Origin: Propioniciclava sp. MC1595
GTDB lineage: Bacteria > Actinomycetota > Actinomycetes > Propionibacteriales > Propionibacteriaceae
Reading direction: 5' to 3'
Assembly (NCBI RefSeq): GCF_017569205.1
Contig: NZ_CP071870.1
Coordinates: 2,232,001-2,296,000 of the forward strand
Length of the DNA stretch: 64,000 bases
The translations under genes were made by a program, and so were the position numbers. Positions 1 through 8,078 of this stretch are shown here, in pieces (position 1 is the first letter of the stretch; every line of letters starts with the position of its first letter). Below the pieces are notes generated by a model. It saw only the letters and a list, made by a program, of their open reading frames with translations, did no database searches and was not told the DNA's origin.

Positions 1-558
1 GATGATGCCGGTCTCGGCCTTCTTCACGTCGAAGTCGGCGGCCTGCAGCAGCTTGAGCAGGATGTTCTCGACGTCCTCCCCCACGTACCCCGCCTCGGTC
101 AGCGCGGTCGCGTCGGCCATGGCGAACGGCACGTTCAGCATGCGCGCCAGCGTCTGCGCCAGGTAGGTCTTGCCGCAGCCGGTCGGGCCGATGAGCAGGA
201 TGTTGCTCTTGCCGAGCTCGACGAGCTCGTCCTCGGCGGCCCGACGCGGGCTGCTGGCCTGGGCCTGGACCCGCTTGTAGTGGTTGTACACGGCGACGGC
301 TAGCGCCTTCTTGGCGACCGGCTGCCCGATGACGTAGGAGTCGAGGAAAGCCACGATGTCTCGCGGCTTCGGCAGCTCCTCCAGCAGGCCCACGTCGGTG
401 GCCTCGGAGAACTCCTCCTCGATGATCTCGTTGCACAGCTCGATGCACTCGTCGCAGATGTACACACCCGGACCCGCGATGAGCTTGCGCACCTGCTTCT
501 GGCTCTTGCCGCAGAACGAGCACTTGAGCAGGTCGGAGGTCTCCCCGATGCGAGCCAT
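1..558 (-). CDS. clpX: ATP-dependent Clp protease ATP-binding subunit ClpX (partial, C-terminus outside window)
   Basis: AAA+ unfoldase that recognises substrates and feeds them to ClpP in the cytoplasm. The N-terminal 186 residues are present. A four-cysteine zinc-binding domain is visible (Cys13, Cys16, Cys35, Cys38), followed by the start of the AAA+ module with Walker A GPTGCGKT at about 126-133 and the family motif GYVGEDVE further on. The ATG start gives the standard MARIGE-type N-terminus. It lies downstream of clpP1-clpP2 on the same strand, the usual actinobacterial order, 37 bp after clpP2. The reading frame runs off the left edge of the window, so nothing can be said about the Walker B, sensor or pore-loop regions. 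Confidence 0.97.
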   Translation of the reverse strand, partial: MARIGETSDLLKCSFCGKSQKQVRKLIAGPGVYICDECIELCNEIIEEEFSEATDVGLLEELPKPRDIVAFLDSYVIGQPVAKKALAVAVYNHYKRVQAQASSPRRAAEDELVELGKSNILLIGPTGCGKTYLAQTLARMLNVPFAMADATALTEAGYVGEDVENILLKLLQAADFDVKKAETGII

Positions 559-595
559 GCTGCTCTCCCCTCTCCTTCGTCGCCGTGTCAGCGCG

Positions 596-1243
596 TCAGC
601 GGATGTCCTTCAGGGACGTGAAGATCTCGTCGACCAGGCCGTACTCCTTGGCCTCCTGGGCCGTCAGGTACTTGTCGCGCTCGATGTCGCGGCTGATCTG
701 CTCGACGCTCTGGCCGGTGTCGTTGGCGAGCATCTGCTCCATCAGCGAGCGGATGCGCAGGATCTCGCGGGCCTGGATCTCGAGGTCGGAGCCCTGCCCG
801 TAGCCGCCCTCGGTGGCCGGCTGGTGGATCAGGATGCGGCTGTTCGGCAGGGCGAACCGCTTGCCCTTGGCGCCGGCGGCCAGCAGCACCGCGGCGGCCG
901 AGGCCGCTTGGCCCAGGCAGACCGTCGACACGTCGGGCTTGATGTACTGCATGGTGTCGTAGATCGCCGTCAGCGCGGTGAACGAGCCACCGGGGCTGTT
1001 GATGTACATCGAGATCGGGCGCTCCGGGTCCATCGACTGCAGCACGAGCAGCTGCGCCATGACCGCGTTGGCGATCTCGTCGGAGATCGGGGTGCCGAGG
1101 AAGATGATCCGGTCCTCGAACAGCTTGGTGTAGGGGTCGATGCGACGGACGCCGTAGCTCGTCCGCTCCTCCCACTGGGGGATGTAGTAGTTCATCGACG
1201 GGACCATCGGGGCGAGGCCCTCGGGCATCTGGTTCATCTGCAT
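596..1243 (-). CDS. clpP2: ATP-dependent Clp protease proteolytic subunit ClpP2
   Basis: Serine peptidase subunit of about 215 residues. The catalytic triad can be placed at Ser115 (in GQAASAAA), His140 (in LIHQPA) and Asp190 (in IERDKY); the oxyanion strand motif NSPGGS is at 82-87. Actinobacterial ClpP1 and ClpP2 form mixed two-ring tetradecamers that work with ClpX or ClpC. The start is taken at MQMNQM; a second in-frame ATG two codons later is equally possible, and the N-terminal 20 residues are probably a processed propeptide. It begins 8 bp after the clpP1 stop, so the two genes are co-transcribed and clpX follows. Confidence 0.96.
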   Translation of the reverse strand: MQMNQMPEGLAPMVPSMNYYIPQWEERTSYGVRRIDPYTKLFEDRIIFLGTPISDEIANAVMAQLLVLQSMDPERPISMYINSPGGSFTALTAIYDTMQYIKPDVSTVCLGQAASAAAVLLAAGAKGKRFALPNSRILIHQPATEGGYGQGSDLEIQAREILRIRSLMEQMLANDTGQSVEQISRDIERDKYLTAQEAKEYGLVDEIFTSLKDIR

Positions 1244-1251
1244 GTCAGTCC

Positions 1252-1908
1252 TCACTGGTTCGGTGCGTCGTCGCCGGCGATCTGGGCTGCGCGCTCGTAG
1301 ACGTGGTCGATGAACCCGTACTCGAGGGCCTGCTGCGCGGTGAACCAGCGGTCGCGGTCGGAGTCGGCCTCGATCTGCTCCACCGGCTGGCCGGTGTGCT
1401 CGGCGATCAGCTCGGCCATCTCCTTCTTCGTGGCGATGATCTGCTCGGCCAGGATCTTGATGTCGGACGCCGTGCCGCCCAGGCCGCCGGAGGGCTGGTG
1501 CATCATGATGCGCGCGTGCGGCAGCGCGTAGCGCTTGCCCTTGGTGCCGGCGCTCAGCAGGAACTGGCCCATCGAGGCCGCCAGGCCCATCGCGACGGTG
1601 GCCACGTCGTTGCTGATCCACTGCATGGTGTCGAAGATCGCCATTCCGGCGGTCACCGAACCGCCCGGGGAGTTGATGTAGAGGTAGATGTCCTTCTCCG
1701 GGTCCTCCGCGTTCAGCAGCAGCAGCTGAGCGCAGATCGCGTTCGCGTTCTCGTCGCGGACCTCGGAACCGAGGAAGATGATCCGGTTCGCCAGGAGCGC
1801 CTGGTACACGGAGTCGTTCATGCCGACGCCCGAGGCGCCGGCCGCGGCCTGCAGGCCGGGAAGCTTGTTTTCGGTCACGAACGTGACGCTACCCGCTGCC
1901 GCCGACAT
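1252..1908 (-). CDS. clpP1: ATP-dependent Clp protease proteolytic subunit ClpP1
   Basis: First gene of the clpP1-clpP2-clpX cluster. The product of about 218 residues shows the ClpP fold signatures [10 protein letters not shown] and ARIMMHQP; the triad is placed at Ser112, His137 and Asp186. The annotated start gives a 29-residue leader before an internal methionine ([10 protein letters not shown], residue 30) that aligns better with typical ClpP1 N-termini, so the true start may be downstream or the leader may be a propeptide. ClpP1 partners ClpP2 in a heteromeric peptidase. A hairpin at about 1945-1975 separates it from the trigger factor gene upstream. Confidence 0.96.
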   Translation of the reverse strand: MSAAAGSVTFVTENKLPGLQAAAGASGVGMNDSVYQALLANRIIFLGSEVRDENANAICAQLLLLNAEDPEKDIYLYINSPGGSVTAGMAIFDTMQWISNDVATVAMGLAASMGQFLLSAGTKGKRYALPHARIMMHQPSGGLGGTASDIKILAEQIIATKKEMAELIAEHTGQPVEQIEADSDRDRWFTAQQALEYGFIDHVYERAAQIAGDDAPNQ

Positions 1909-1944
1909 TTCGGAGAGCGCGGCGCCGGTGTTCGCTGACGGCAG

Positions 1945-1975
1945 ACGCGCGGCCCCCGGAGCGGGGACCGCGCGT
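1945..1975. terminator. Candidate terminator after the trigger factor gene
   Basis: GC-rich inverted repeat: left arm ACGCGCGGCCCC and right arm GGGGACCGCGCGT pair with one bulge. It lies between the trigger factor stop (1999) and the clpP1 start (1908), both on the minus strand. There is no clear U-tract, so it may be an inefficient or Rho-assisted terminator. Confidence 0.45.
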
Positions 1976-1998
1976 CGTGGCGTCGGTGGCGGAGTGGC

Positions 1999-3549
1999 TC
2001 AGGCCTCCTCGGCCGGGGCCTCCTCCGCCTTCTTCTTGGCCGAGGCCTTCTTGGCGGGCGCCTTCTTGGCCGGCTTGGCCTCCTCGGCGGCGTCCTCGGC
2101 AGGAGCGTCGGCCTCGGCCTCGGCGTCCTTCTTCGGGGCGGCCTTCTTGGCCGGGGCCTTCTTCGCGGGGGCCTTCTTGGCCGGGGCCGCGGGCGCTTCG
2201 ACCGTCTCGTCGATGGTGCCGTCGGGGCGGACTGCGGCCACGTTGACCACGTTGCCGTCGGAGTCGGTCACGACCGCACCGGCGACGACCTCGCGCAGCA
2301 CCTTGCCGCGGCGGATCTCGCCCATCCACTCAGGAGCGTGGTTGTGCTCCATCATGTGCTGCATCTCCTGCTCGGGAGACGTACCGGCCTGCTGCGCGCG
2401 GCGGAAGATCATCTCGGTGAGCTCGTTCTGGTCGACACCCACCTCGTTGTCGTCGGCCAGCTTGTCGAGGATGATCTGCGCCTTGAGCGAGGTCTCGGCG
2501 TTCGTGGCGACCTGCGCCCAGAACTCCTCCTCGGTCGAGGCGGTCTCGTCCTCGTTGTCCTCGAGGTAGCGCTCGAGGGTGTAGCCGGCGCGCGCGAGCT
2601 GGTCGGAGATCTGCTGCTTGCGGCCCTCGATCTCGTTGGCGAGCATCGCCTCGGGCAGCTCGAACGGCGTCTTGGCCACCAGGTCGGTGATCACGGCGTC
2701 GGAGGCGGCGTTGACCTGATCGACGCGGGCCATGCGCTGCACGGCCTCGGCCAGGTCGGCCTTCATCTCGTCGACGGTGTCGAACTCGGACACCATCTGG
2801 GCGAACTCGTCGTCCAGCTCGGGCAGGGACTCGGTCTGGACCTTGGTGACGGTGACCTTGATGTCGGCCTTCTCGCCCTTGGCGGGGCCGCCGACCAGCT
2901 CGGAGGTGAACTCCACCTCGTCGCCGGCGGACTTGCCGGTCACGGCCTCGTCGAGCCCGTCGAGCATGCCGCCCGAACCGACCTTGTAGGACAGGCCCTC
3001 GGCGGAACCGTCCTCGATCGGCTCGCCGTCCTTGGAGGCGACCAGGTCGATGATGACCACGTCACCGGCCTCCGCGGCACCCTCCTTGTCGGAGCGGGTG
3101 GCGAAGCGCTGGCGCATGACCTCGATGCGCTCGTCGACCTCACCGTCGGTGGCGACCAGCGCGGGCACCTCGACCGACAGGTCGGAGTAGGCCGGGACCT
3201 CGAAGTCGGGACGCACGTCGAGCTCGGCGGTGAACTCCACCAGCTCGTTGTCCTCCAGCTTGGTCACGTCGACCTCGGGCTGGCCCAGCGGGACGAGCTC
3301 GTTCTCGGCGACGGCCTGGCCGTAGGCGTCGGGCAGGGCGGCGTTGATGGCCTCCTGGAGCACCGTGCCGCGGCCGAACCGCTGGTCGATGATCGCGGCG
3401 GGCACCTTCCCCTTGCGGAAGCCCGGGATGTTCACCTGCGCGGCGATGTCCTTGTACGCCTTGTCCAGGTGGGGCTTGAGGTCGGCGAAGGGGATCTCGA
3501 TGGTGAGCTTGACCCGCGAGGGGCCGAGCTTCTCGACGGTGCTGGGCAC
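1999..3549 (-). CDS. tig: Trigger factor (ribosome-associated chaperone and prolyl isomerase) with Lys/Ala/Pro-rich tail
   Basis: Ribosome-docked chaperone that shields nascent chains. The 516-residue product begins with the ribosome-binding domain (ribosome-contact loop with the GFRKGK signature near 43-48), then an FKBP-type prolyl isomerase domain at roughly 150-240 and the helical chaperone arms. Typical trigger factors are about 430-470 residues; here the last 65 or so residues are a low-complexity tail of repeated APAKK units mixed with acidic Ala/Glu stretches, resembling the basic tails of actinobacterial histone-like proteins. It stands upstream of the clp cluster and downstream of a tRNA-Gly gene, the common actinobacterial neighbourhood. 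Start ATG at 3549 gives MPSTVEKLGPSRVKL, a good match to the family. Confidence 0.95.
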   Translation of the reverse strand: MPSTVEKLGPSRVKLTIEIPFADLKPHLDKAYKDIAAQVNIPGFRKGKVPAAIIDQRFGRGTVLQEAINAALPDAYGQAVAENELVPLGQPEVDVTKLEDNELVEFTAELDVRPDFEVPAYSDLSVEVPALVATDGEVDERIEVMRQRFATRSDKEGAAEAGDVVIIDLVASKDGEPIEDGSAEGLSYKVGSGGMLDGLDEAVTGKSAGDEVEFTSELVGGPAKGEKADIKVTVTKVQTESLPELDDEFAQMVSEFDTVDEMKADLAEAVQRMARVDQVNAASDAVITDLVAKTPFELPEAMLANEIEGRKQQISDQLARAGYTLERYLEDNEDETASTEEEFWAQVATNAETSLKAQIILDKLADDNEVGVDQNELTEMIFRRAQQAGTSPEQEMQHMMEHNHAPEWMGEIRRGKVLREVVAGAVVTDSDGNVVNVAAVRPDGTIDETVEAPAAPAKKAPAKKAPAKKAAPKKDAEAEADAPAEDAAEEAKPAKKAPAKKASAKKKAEEAPAEEA

Positions 3550-3595
3550 TTGGTTGACTCCTGTGGTGTGTCGACGGTTCGGTTGAGACCTTCGG

Positions 3596-3666
3596 AGCGG
3601 ATGACGGGAATCGAACCCGCGTAGCCAGTTTGGAAGACTGGGGCTCTACCATTGAGCTACATCCGC
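3596..3666 (-). tRNA. tRNA-Gly (anticodon TCC)
   Basis: A cloverleaf can be drawn by eye: acceptor stem GCGGATG/CATCCGC, D-arm with the AATGGTAGAGC loop region, anticodon stem CCAGT/ACTGG enclosing loop CTTCCAA (anticodon TCC), and T-arm with GGGTTCGATTCCC. The discriminator base is U and no CCA is encoded. It lies just upstream of the trigger factor gene on the same strand. Confidence 0.95.
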
Positions 3667-3701
3667 GTGCGCTCACGCGCCGCTACAGCCTAGCGGATAT
3701 C

Positions 3702-4001
3702 TCAGAAACTCCCGCGCGGCCAACTCTGCGCCGAACCGTGGTCGTCGAAGCGCTCCCCGCGGCTCCGCCCGCCCCCCTTCAGGCCCCGAACAAACGCCGC
3801 CACGTCGGCGCGGGCGATCCCGTCGCCCTGCGGCGCGACCGGCAGCCCGGACGCCCCGGGCTCGGCCCGGTCGACGGGTTGGGCCCCCAGCTGGAGCAAC
3901 CACGTGCGGACCTGCGCGCCCGCCGGACCCGCCGGGTCGTACGCCACGCGCGGCCGGTCGCCGTGCGGCTGGTCGGCTCCTGTAGACTCCGGGAGGTTCA
4001 C
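3702..4001 (-). CDS. Possible small hypothetical protein between two tRNA genes
   Basis: An open frame of 99 codons with a GTG start at the first base of the tRNA-Pro gene (opposite strand) is the only plausible coding content of the 334-bp stretch between the two tRNAs. The part around residues 25-75 (AGAQVRTWLLQLGAQ ... IARADVAAFV) faintly recalls the small helical C-terminal domain of Lsr2-type proteins, but I cannot assign it. There is no convincing ribosome binding site and the C-terminus is low complexity. In DNA this GC-rich, a frame of this length occurs often by chance, so this is a weak call. Confidence 0.25.
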   Translation of the reverse strand: MNLPESTGADQPHGDRPRVAYDPAGPAGAQVRTWLLQLGAQPVDRAEPGASGLPVAPQGDGIARADVAAFVRGLKGGGRSRGERFDDHGSAQSWPRGSF

Positions 4002-4073
4002 GGGGCGTAGCGTAGTGGCTAGCGCGCCTGCTTTGGGAGCAGGAGATCGCAGGTTCGAGTCCTGTCGCCCCGA
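4001..4073 (+). tRNA. tRNA-Pro (anticodon TGG)
   Basis: Cloverleaf by eye: acceptor CGGGGCG/CGCCCCG, D-arm region GTAGCGTAGTGGCTAGCGC, anticodon stem CCTGC/GCAGG around loop TTTGGGA (anticodon TGG), T-arm CAGGTTCGAGTCCTG and discriminator A. The next three bases (4074-4076) are CCA, so the 3' end is encoded in the genome. Confidence 0.95.
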
Positions 4074-4086
4074 CCAGAACCCCTTG

Positions 4087-4443
4087 TCAGCCCTCGATGA
4101 AGGGCCGGACGCGCTCGGTCGGGCGCCCGATGATCGCGCGGTCCCCCTTGACCAGGACGGGCCGCTCCATCAGCTCGGGGTGCGCCTCCAGCACGTCGAC
4201 GACCTGCTCGGCCGTCTCCACGTCGGACGCCGTGAGTCCCAGCTCCTTGAACCGCGGGTCGCGGCGCACGAGCGCGCCCGGGGCGTCCTCCAGCATCGCC
4301 AGCAGCCGGACCAGCCCGGCGCGGTCGAGTGGCTCCTTGAGGTACTGCACGACCGTGGGTACGACGCCAGCCCCGGCCACCTCGTCCAGCGCCTGGCGCG
4401 ACTTCGAGCAGCGGGGGTTGTGGAAGATCGTCACCTCGGCCAT
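4087..4443 (-). CDS. ArsC/Spx-family thioredoxin-fold protein (arsenate reductase-like)
   Basis: A 118-residue cytoplasmic protein with a thioredoxin-like fold. The N-terminus carries the glutaredoxin-linked ArsC signature NPRCSKSR with the nucleophilic Cys12, and the C-terminal half has the conserved RPVLVKGDRAIIGRP segment in which an arginine normally binds oxyanion. In the ArsC family this enzyme reduces arsenate to arsenite using a thiol donor, but close relatives (YffB/YfgD type) have no proven arsenate activity. No ars operon genes (ArsR, ArsB/Acr3) are nearby, so a resistance role is unsupported and a general redox role is as likely. Confidence 0.85.
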   Translation of the reverse strand: MAEVTIFHNPRCSKSRQALDEVAGAGVVPTVVQYLKEPLDRAGLVRLLAMLEDAPGALVRRDPRFKELGLTASDVETAEQVVDVLEAHPELMERPVLVKGDRAIIGRPTERVRPFIEG

Positions 4444-4452
4444 GGCGCGACC

Positions 4453-5046
4453 CTATCGCCGGGGCGGCCCGGGCGAGGGCGAGCGCCCCGGGGGGTTCGA
4501 CGTGGGTGCCGGGTCCTGCGGCTCCGTCGTGGGGTCAGGTGACGGCGGCTGGGTCGTCGGATCGGGGGACGGCGGCTGCGTCGTCGGGTCAGGGGACGGC
4601 GCGCTCGACGTCGGCGCCGGGGTCGGCCGGGCGGACGTCGGCGCCGGGGCGGGCGGCCTCGACGTCCGCGTCGCGGTCGGGCGCGGCGCGCTGGAGGTCG
4701 GCCGCGAGGTTGCGGTGGTCCGGGCGGACGGGGTGACACTCGGGGACGCCGACGGCGTGGGGGACGGGCTCACCAGGGGCGTCGGGTCGGGGGTGGGCGT
4801 GTCCTCAGCCGTGGGCGAGGGCGAGGGCGAGGCCGTCGGGGAGAAGGGGGCCGACACGGCCGGCTGCCCCCAGGGGTCGGGCGGCGGCGGGCGCAGGGCC
4901 GCGTCGACGACCGCCCACACGAGGAACACCACCGCCAGGACGGCGCCGACGCTCACGGCGTAGACCCACCACGGGATCATCCACCAGTGGAAGCCCCCGT
5001 GCCGGCGCATCTCGCGTCGCAGTTCACCCAGGGCCATGGGGAGCAT
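4453..5046 (-). CDS. Membrane-anchored Pro/Ser/Thr-rich protein of unknown function
   Basis: Product of about 197 residues. A short basic N-terminus (MLPMALGELRREMRRHGG) is followed by one hydrophobic segment (YAVSVGAVLAVVFLVWAVV, about residues 32-50), after which the chain is almost entirely Pro, Ser, Thr, Ala and Asp. This suggests a protein tethered by its N-terminus with an extended, wall-spanning outer part. Near the C-terminus a 9-residue unit (SPDPTTQPP) is repeated three times, the last copy variant. The start could also be the ATG at 5037; the one chosen has a G-run upstream. It ends 9 bp before the ArsC-like gene on the same strand, so they may be co-transcribed. No function can be assigned. 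Confidence 0.7.
   Translation of the reverse strand: MLPMALGELRREMRRHGGFHWWMIPWWVYAVSVGAVLAVVFLVWAVVDAALRPPPPDPWGQPAVSAPFSPTASPSPSPTAEDTPTPDPTPLVSPSPTPSASPSVTPSARTTATSRPTSSAPRPTATRTSRPPAPAPTSARPTPAPTSSAPSPDPTTQPPSPDPTTQPPSPDPTTEPQDPAPTSNPPGRSPSPGPPRR
4526..4606. repeat. Three tandem 27-bp repeats inside a Pro-rich gene
   Basis: Three adjacent 27-bp units, each starting GTCGT and containing GGGGAC or GGTGAC, encode the SPDPTTQPP-type repeats of the Pro-rich membrane protein. Copies differ at a few positions. Being a whole number of codons, copy-number change would keep the frame. Confidence 0.8.
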
Positions 5047-5110
5047 TCTGGCAAACACCCCCCGCACCGGCGCGCCCCGTTCGCCCGAGGTCTCGACCCC
5101 AGCACGAGGG

Positions 5111-6547
5111 TCAGGCCCCGATCTCGCCCAGCACGAGCCACGCCAGTCCGTCGTAGGCGGGGTGCAACCCGTCGGCGTGGTCGGCCAGCAGCAGGGCCGA
5201 GGCCCGCTCGGCTGCCTCGGACGCCCGGGCCCGGACCGCCCAGTGCTCGGGCACCAGCCGCAGCAGCGCGGCGCGCAGGCCGGCCTCGGCCTCCCCCAGC
5301 CCGACCGGTTGCCCGGGCAGGCGTCCGCCGCCGAAGCCGTTGGCCAGGCCCAGCACCGACGGCGTCCACGTCGCCTCGTCCCCGCCGCCCAGCAGCCCGG
5401 CCTCCATGCCATCGCCCAGCACCGCGGTCAGGTCCAGGGGTGGGACGCCCAGCCGCAGGGTGGCCAGCCACAGCCGGGTGGCGACGATCCCGCGACCCGG
5501 CTCGGCCGGCGAGGCGGACAGCGCCTCGCACGCCTGGGCGAGCAGCGCCTCGTCGAGCGTCTCGGTGGCCACGATCCCGGCGGCAGCCATCCCGAACAGG
5601 TCGCCGCGGGCGAGCCAGTCCTCGCGCTCGAGCCAGTCGAGGGCGGCCTCGGGGTCCAGCACGGCGCGCCGGGCGAGGGCGGCGGCGACGAGCGCACCGG
5701 TGGCCGACGGCACGGCCGACGGGCGGCGCGACTTCAGGGCCGTGACCAGCTCGGCGAGGAAGGGTTCGAGGGCCGGGGTGAACGTGACGCGCAACCGCTG
5801 CACGCCCCGGACGCCGTGCACCGCCACCTCGCGGTGTCCGGGTCCACCTGTGAGCACGCACGCAGTGTCCTCGGTCGCCAACCGCACCCCGGGGCCGGGC
5901 ACGACGGCCAGGTCGGGGGTCTCCAGCCGCACCTCGTCGTTCGGGGCCACGACGAGGTCGGGCAGCCAGTCCGGCAGCCCGGCGGCCGCAGCGTCGGCGT
6001 CCGGGACCTCGGCGAGGTCGAGCGTGGTCTGGTGGCGGCCGAAGGCCCGCAGCGACCCGGTCGGGTGCGCGAGGTGGAGGGCGGCGACACCGTCCCCCAA
6101 CCCCTCGCCGCGGCGGTCAGTGGCGGTGAACGCCGGCCGGTCGGCGGCCACGCGCAGGAAGCCCTGCCGGACCCGCACGCGCAGGCACGGCCCGACCGCG
6201 TCGGTCGGCGCCACGAGCACGAACCCCTCGGTGTCGGAGCCCCAGGCCCAGCCGCACCAGCCGGGCGCGACCGTCACGGCCATGCCCAGGGCGGGCAGTG
6301 CGCGTTCGACGTCGGCGCTGTTGTCGAGGGTCACGGTGGTGGTCCAGCCGCCGTCGTCGGGGAGGTGGCGCAGGCGGGCGGTGAACGAGTCGGCCGTGGT
6401 GAGGCGCGCCTCGGTGTCGTCGGGCTCCCAGCCGTCGACCGGGTCACCGGGCAGGCCGAAGGAGAACTCGGCCACCGACGCCCCACCGTGCCGGACCAGC
6501 AGGCCGCGGCCGCCGCCGGTCACCACGCAGGTGAAGCCCCAGGTCAC
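5111..6547 (-). CDS. Hypothetical protein translationally coupled to the Nei-type glycosylase
   Basis: A 478-residue protein I do not recognise. The N-terminal half (about 1-290) looks beta-rich, with alternating hydrophobic residues and many Gly/Asp turns; the C-terminal half is largely alpha-helical and Ala/Leu-rich, for example around 310-400. There is no signal peptide, membrane segment, or obvious nucleotide-binding or metal motif. The GTG start overlaps the stop of the upstream glycosylase gene by 4 bp (GTGA), so the two proteins are made together. The long intact frame, the coupling and the absence of internal low-complexity sequence support a real gene. A role alongside base-excision repair is only a guess from position. 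Confidence 0.75.
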   Translation of the reverse strand: MTWGFTCVVTGGGRGLLVRHGGASVAEFSFGLPGDPVDGWEPDDTEARLTTADSFTARLRHLPDDGGWTTTVTLDNSADVERALPALGMAVTVAPGWCGWAWGSDTEGFVLVAPTDAVGPCLRVRVRQGFLRVAADRPAFTATDRRGEGLGDGVAALHLAHPTGSLRAFGRHQTTLDLAEVPDADAAAAGLPDWLPDLVVAPNDEVRLETPDLAVVPGPGVRLATEDTACVLTGGPGHREVAVHGVRGVQRLRVTFTPALEPFLAELVTALKSRRPSAVPSATGALVAAALARRAVLDPEAALDWLEREDWLARGDLFGMAAAGIVATETLDEALLAQACEALSASPAEPGRGIVATRLWLATLRLGVPPLDLTAVLGDGMEAGLLGGGDEATWTPSVLGLANGFGGGRLPGQPVGLGEAEAGLRAALLRLVPEHWAVRARASEAAERASALLLADHADGLHPAYDGLAWLVLGEIGA

Positions 6548-7383
6548 GAGCCGGGCACCTCCACGACCCCGGACGCCCCGGGCGGCTGGCAGACGCCGCA
6601 CCAGTAGAGGTTGCGGCCGGCGAGGTCGGCGGTGGACACCGGCGTCCCGCAGACGTGGCACGGCAGGTCGGCGCGGCGGTAGACGTACACCTCGCCGCCG
6701 TGCCGGTCGACGCGGGGGTCGCGGCCGGTGGCCTCGGGGGTGTGGTCCTCGGCGACGGTGTCGATGCGGCCCACCTCGACGGCGGCGCGCATGAGGGCGA
6801 CGAGGTCGGCCCACACGGCGTCGAAGACCGGGCGCGGCAGCCGGTTGCCCGGCAGCATCGGGTCGAGGCGGTGCCGGTAGAGGACCTCGGCGCGGAAGAT
6901 GTTGCCGACGCCGGCGAAGGCCTTCTGGTCCATGAGCAGCGCCGCGATCGACTTGCGCGAGCGCGACACCACCGCCCAGGCGCGCTCGGGGTCGGCGTCG
7001 GTGCGGATGGGGTCGGGGCCGGAGTCGGTCACGACCGCCTCCCGCTCCCCCGGCGTGATCAGGCGGCACCACTGGGGGCCGCGCAGGTCGGCCGCGAGGC
7101 GTCCGTCGGTGATGCGCAGGCGCAGGGTGTCGGGGTTGGGCGGCGGGAAGTCCTCCGAGAAGCGGAACTTGCCGATGAGGCCGAGGTGGATCCAGACCGT
7201 GCCCGGGTCGAAGTCGACCAGCAGGTGCTTGCCGACCGAGTCGGCCCCGGTGAGCACCTGCCCGTCCAGCAGGGCGACCGCCTCGGCGAACCGTCCCTGC
7301 GGCGAGCTGACCGCCACCGGACGCCCCCCGAACTCGTGCGTGAGGGCGCGGGCGAGGCGGTGCGTGACGTGTCCCTCGGGCAT
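6544..7383 (-). CDS. nei: Fpg/Nei-family DNA glycosylase/AP lyase (endonuclease VIII-like)
   Basis: Base-excision repair enzyme that removes oxidised bases and cleaves the abasic site. At 279 residues it has the typical length. After removal of Met1 the N-terminus is PEGHV, giving the catalytic Pro and Glu; the PEGH-T/V-xHR start is characteristic of the Nei rather than the MutM branch. A lysine for beta-elimination is present in the SVGKHLL motif, the H2TH region sits in the middle (DQKAFAGVGNIFRAE), and the C-terminus has a zinc finger with two CxxC pairs (CHVC and CGVC). It is upstream of and overlaps the unknown 478-residue gene. The oxidised-pyrimidine preference is inferred from the family. 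Confidence 0.92.
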   Translation of the reverse strand: MPEGHVTHRLARALTHEFGGRPVAVSSPQGRFAEAVALLDGQVLTGADSVGKHLLVDFDPGTVWIHLGLIGKFRFSEDFPPPNPDTLRLRITDGRLAADLRGPQWCRLITPGEREAVVTDSGPDPIRTDADPERAWAVVSRSRKSIAALLMDQKAFAGVGNIFRAEVLYRHRLDPMLPGNRLPRPVFDAVWADLVALMRAAVEVGRIDTVAEDHTPEATGRDPRVDRHGGEVYVYRRADLPCHVCGTPVSTADLAGRNLYWCGVCQPPGASGVVEVPGS

Positions 7384-7421
7384 GGCGGGCAGTGTAGTCG
7401 CGGCGCCGCTAGGATCCGGAC

Positions 7422-8078
7422 GTGGCTGAGCACACCCCCCAGCGAGCCGCGTCCCGGCTCGAGACCTGGCGCAAGCGGTACGCGCTGGTCTCCGACATCC
7501 TCACCCCGCAGCGCCTCGGCCTGCTCGGCGCCGTGGCCCTGCTGGGCGTGTTGGGCGCGTTCGGCGGGTGGCAGGCGGTCGAGGGCGTGGACGCCCCCGA
7601 GGTGCCCCTGGCCAAGGTTGGCGAGCCGGTCGACGTCGCCCCCTTCGAGATCACGGTCCGCCGCGCGCGGCACTTCGACGAGCTCCGCCCGGCCTTCTAC
7701 CCCACCGACGGGTACCGCTACCTCGTGGTGTCGCTGGACGTCACCTCGCACAACAAGACCCCCGTCGCGGGCCTCGACTTCAAGCCGGCGATCACGGTGG
7801 ACGCCGACCGCCTGCAGACCGTCGGGGACCGGCCCGAGGCCCCGCGCCTCCTGCGCGGGGTGGACGCCCTGGACGCCCGCTCGTTCCAGCCGGGACTGAC
7901 GACCTCGACGATCGTGGTGTGGCAGCAGGCCGACAGCACGCCGGTGCCGGCCGAGGTCACGGTGACGCTGTCGGCACAGACGTGGCGGCAGTCCGTCATG
8001 GACGGGGGCTGGCGCTGGTCCGATCCTGCGCCGGTGGCCCGGGTGACGCTGCCCGTCGAGGCGCTGGAGGCCCCCTGA
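7422..8078 (+). CDS. Single-pass membrane protein with extracytoplasmic beta-sandwich-like domain
   Basis: First of three overlapping genes. The 218-residue product has a basic N-terminus, one hydrophobic segment (LGLLGAVALLGVLGAFGG, about residues 30-47) and an outside domain. The stretch YLVVSLDVTSHNKTPVAGLDF resembles the conserved core of DUF4352-type immunoglobulin-like domains, where a strand of the form 'vvvdvtvkN' precedes a ligand-facing loop; that match is from memory and weak. GTG start at 7422; the divergent Nei-type gene begins 38 bp away. Its stop overlaps the next start by one base (TGATG), implying coupled translation. Function unknown. Confidence 0.75.
   Translation: MAEHTPQRAASRLETWRKRYALVSDILTPQRLGLLGAVALLGVLGAFGGWQAVEGVDAPEVPLAKVGEPVDVAPFEITVRRARHFDELRPAFYPTDGYRYLVVSLDVTSHNKTPVAGLDFKPAITVDADRLQTVGDRPEAPRLLRGVDALDARSFQPGLTTSTIVVWQQADSTPVPAEVTVTLSAQTWRQSVMDGGWRWSDPAPVARVTLPVEALEAP

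Noticed and set aside
3667-4000. A third tRNA or small RNA between the two tRNA genes
   Set aside because: No cloverleaf or strong hairpin can be drawn; only a weak open frame is present.
4087-4443. An arsenic resistance determinant
   Set aside because: The ArsC-like protein has no ArsR, Acr3/ArsB or ArsA gene near it, and non-arsenate relatives share the same motif.
4526-4606. Short regularly spaced repeats, considered as a CRISPR-like array
   Set aside because: The units are directly adjacent with no spacers and encode a Pro-rich protein repeat in frame.
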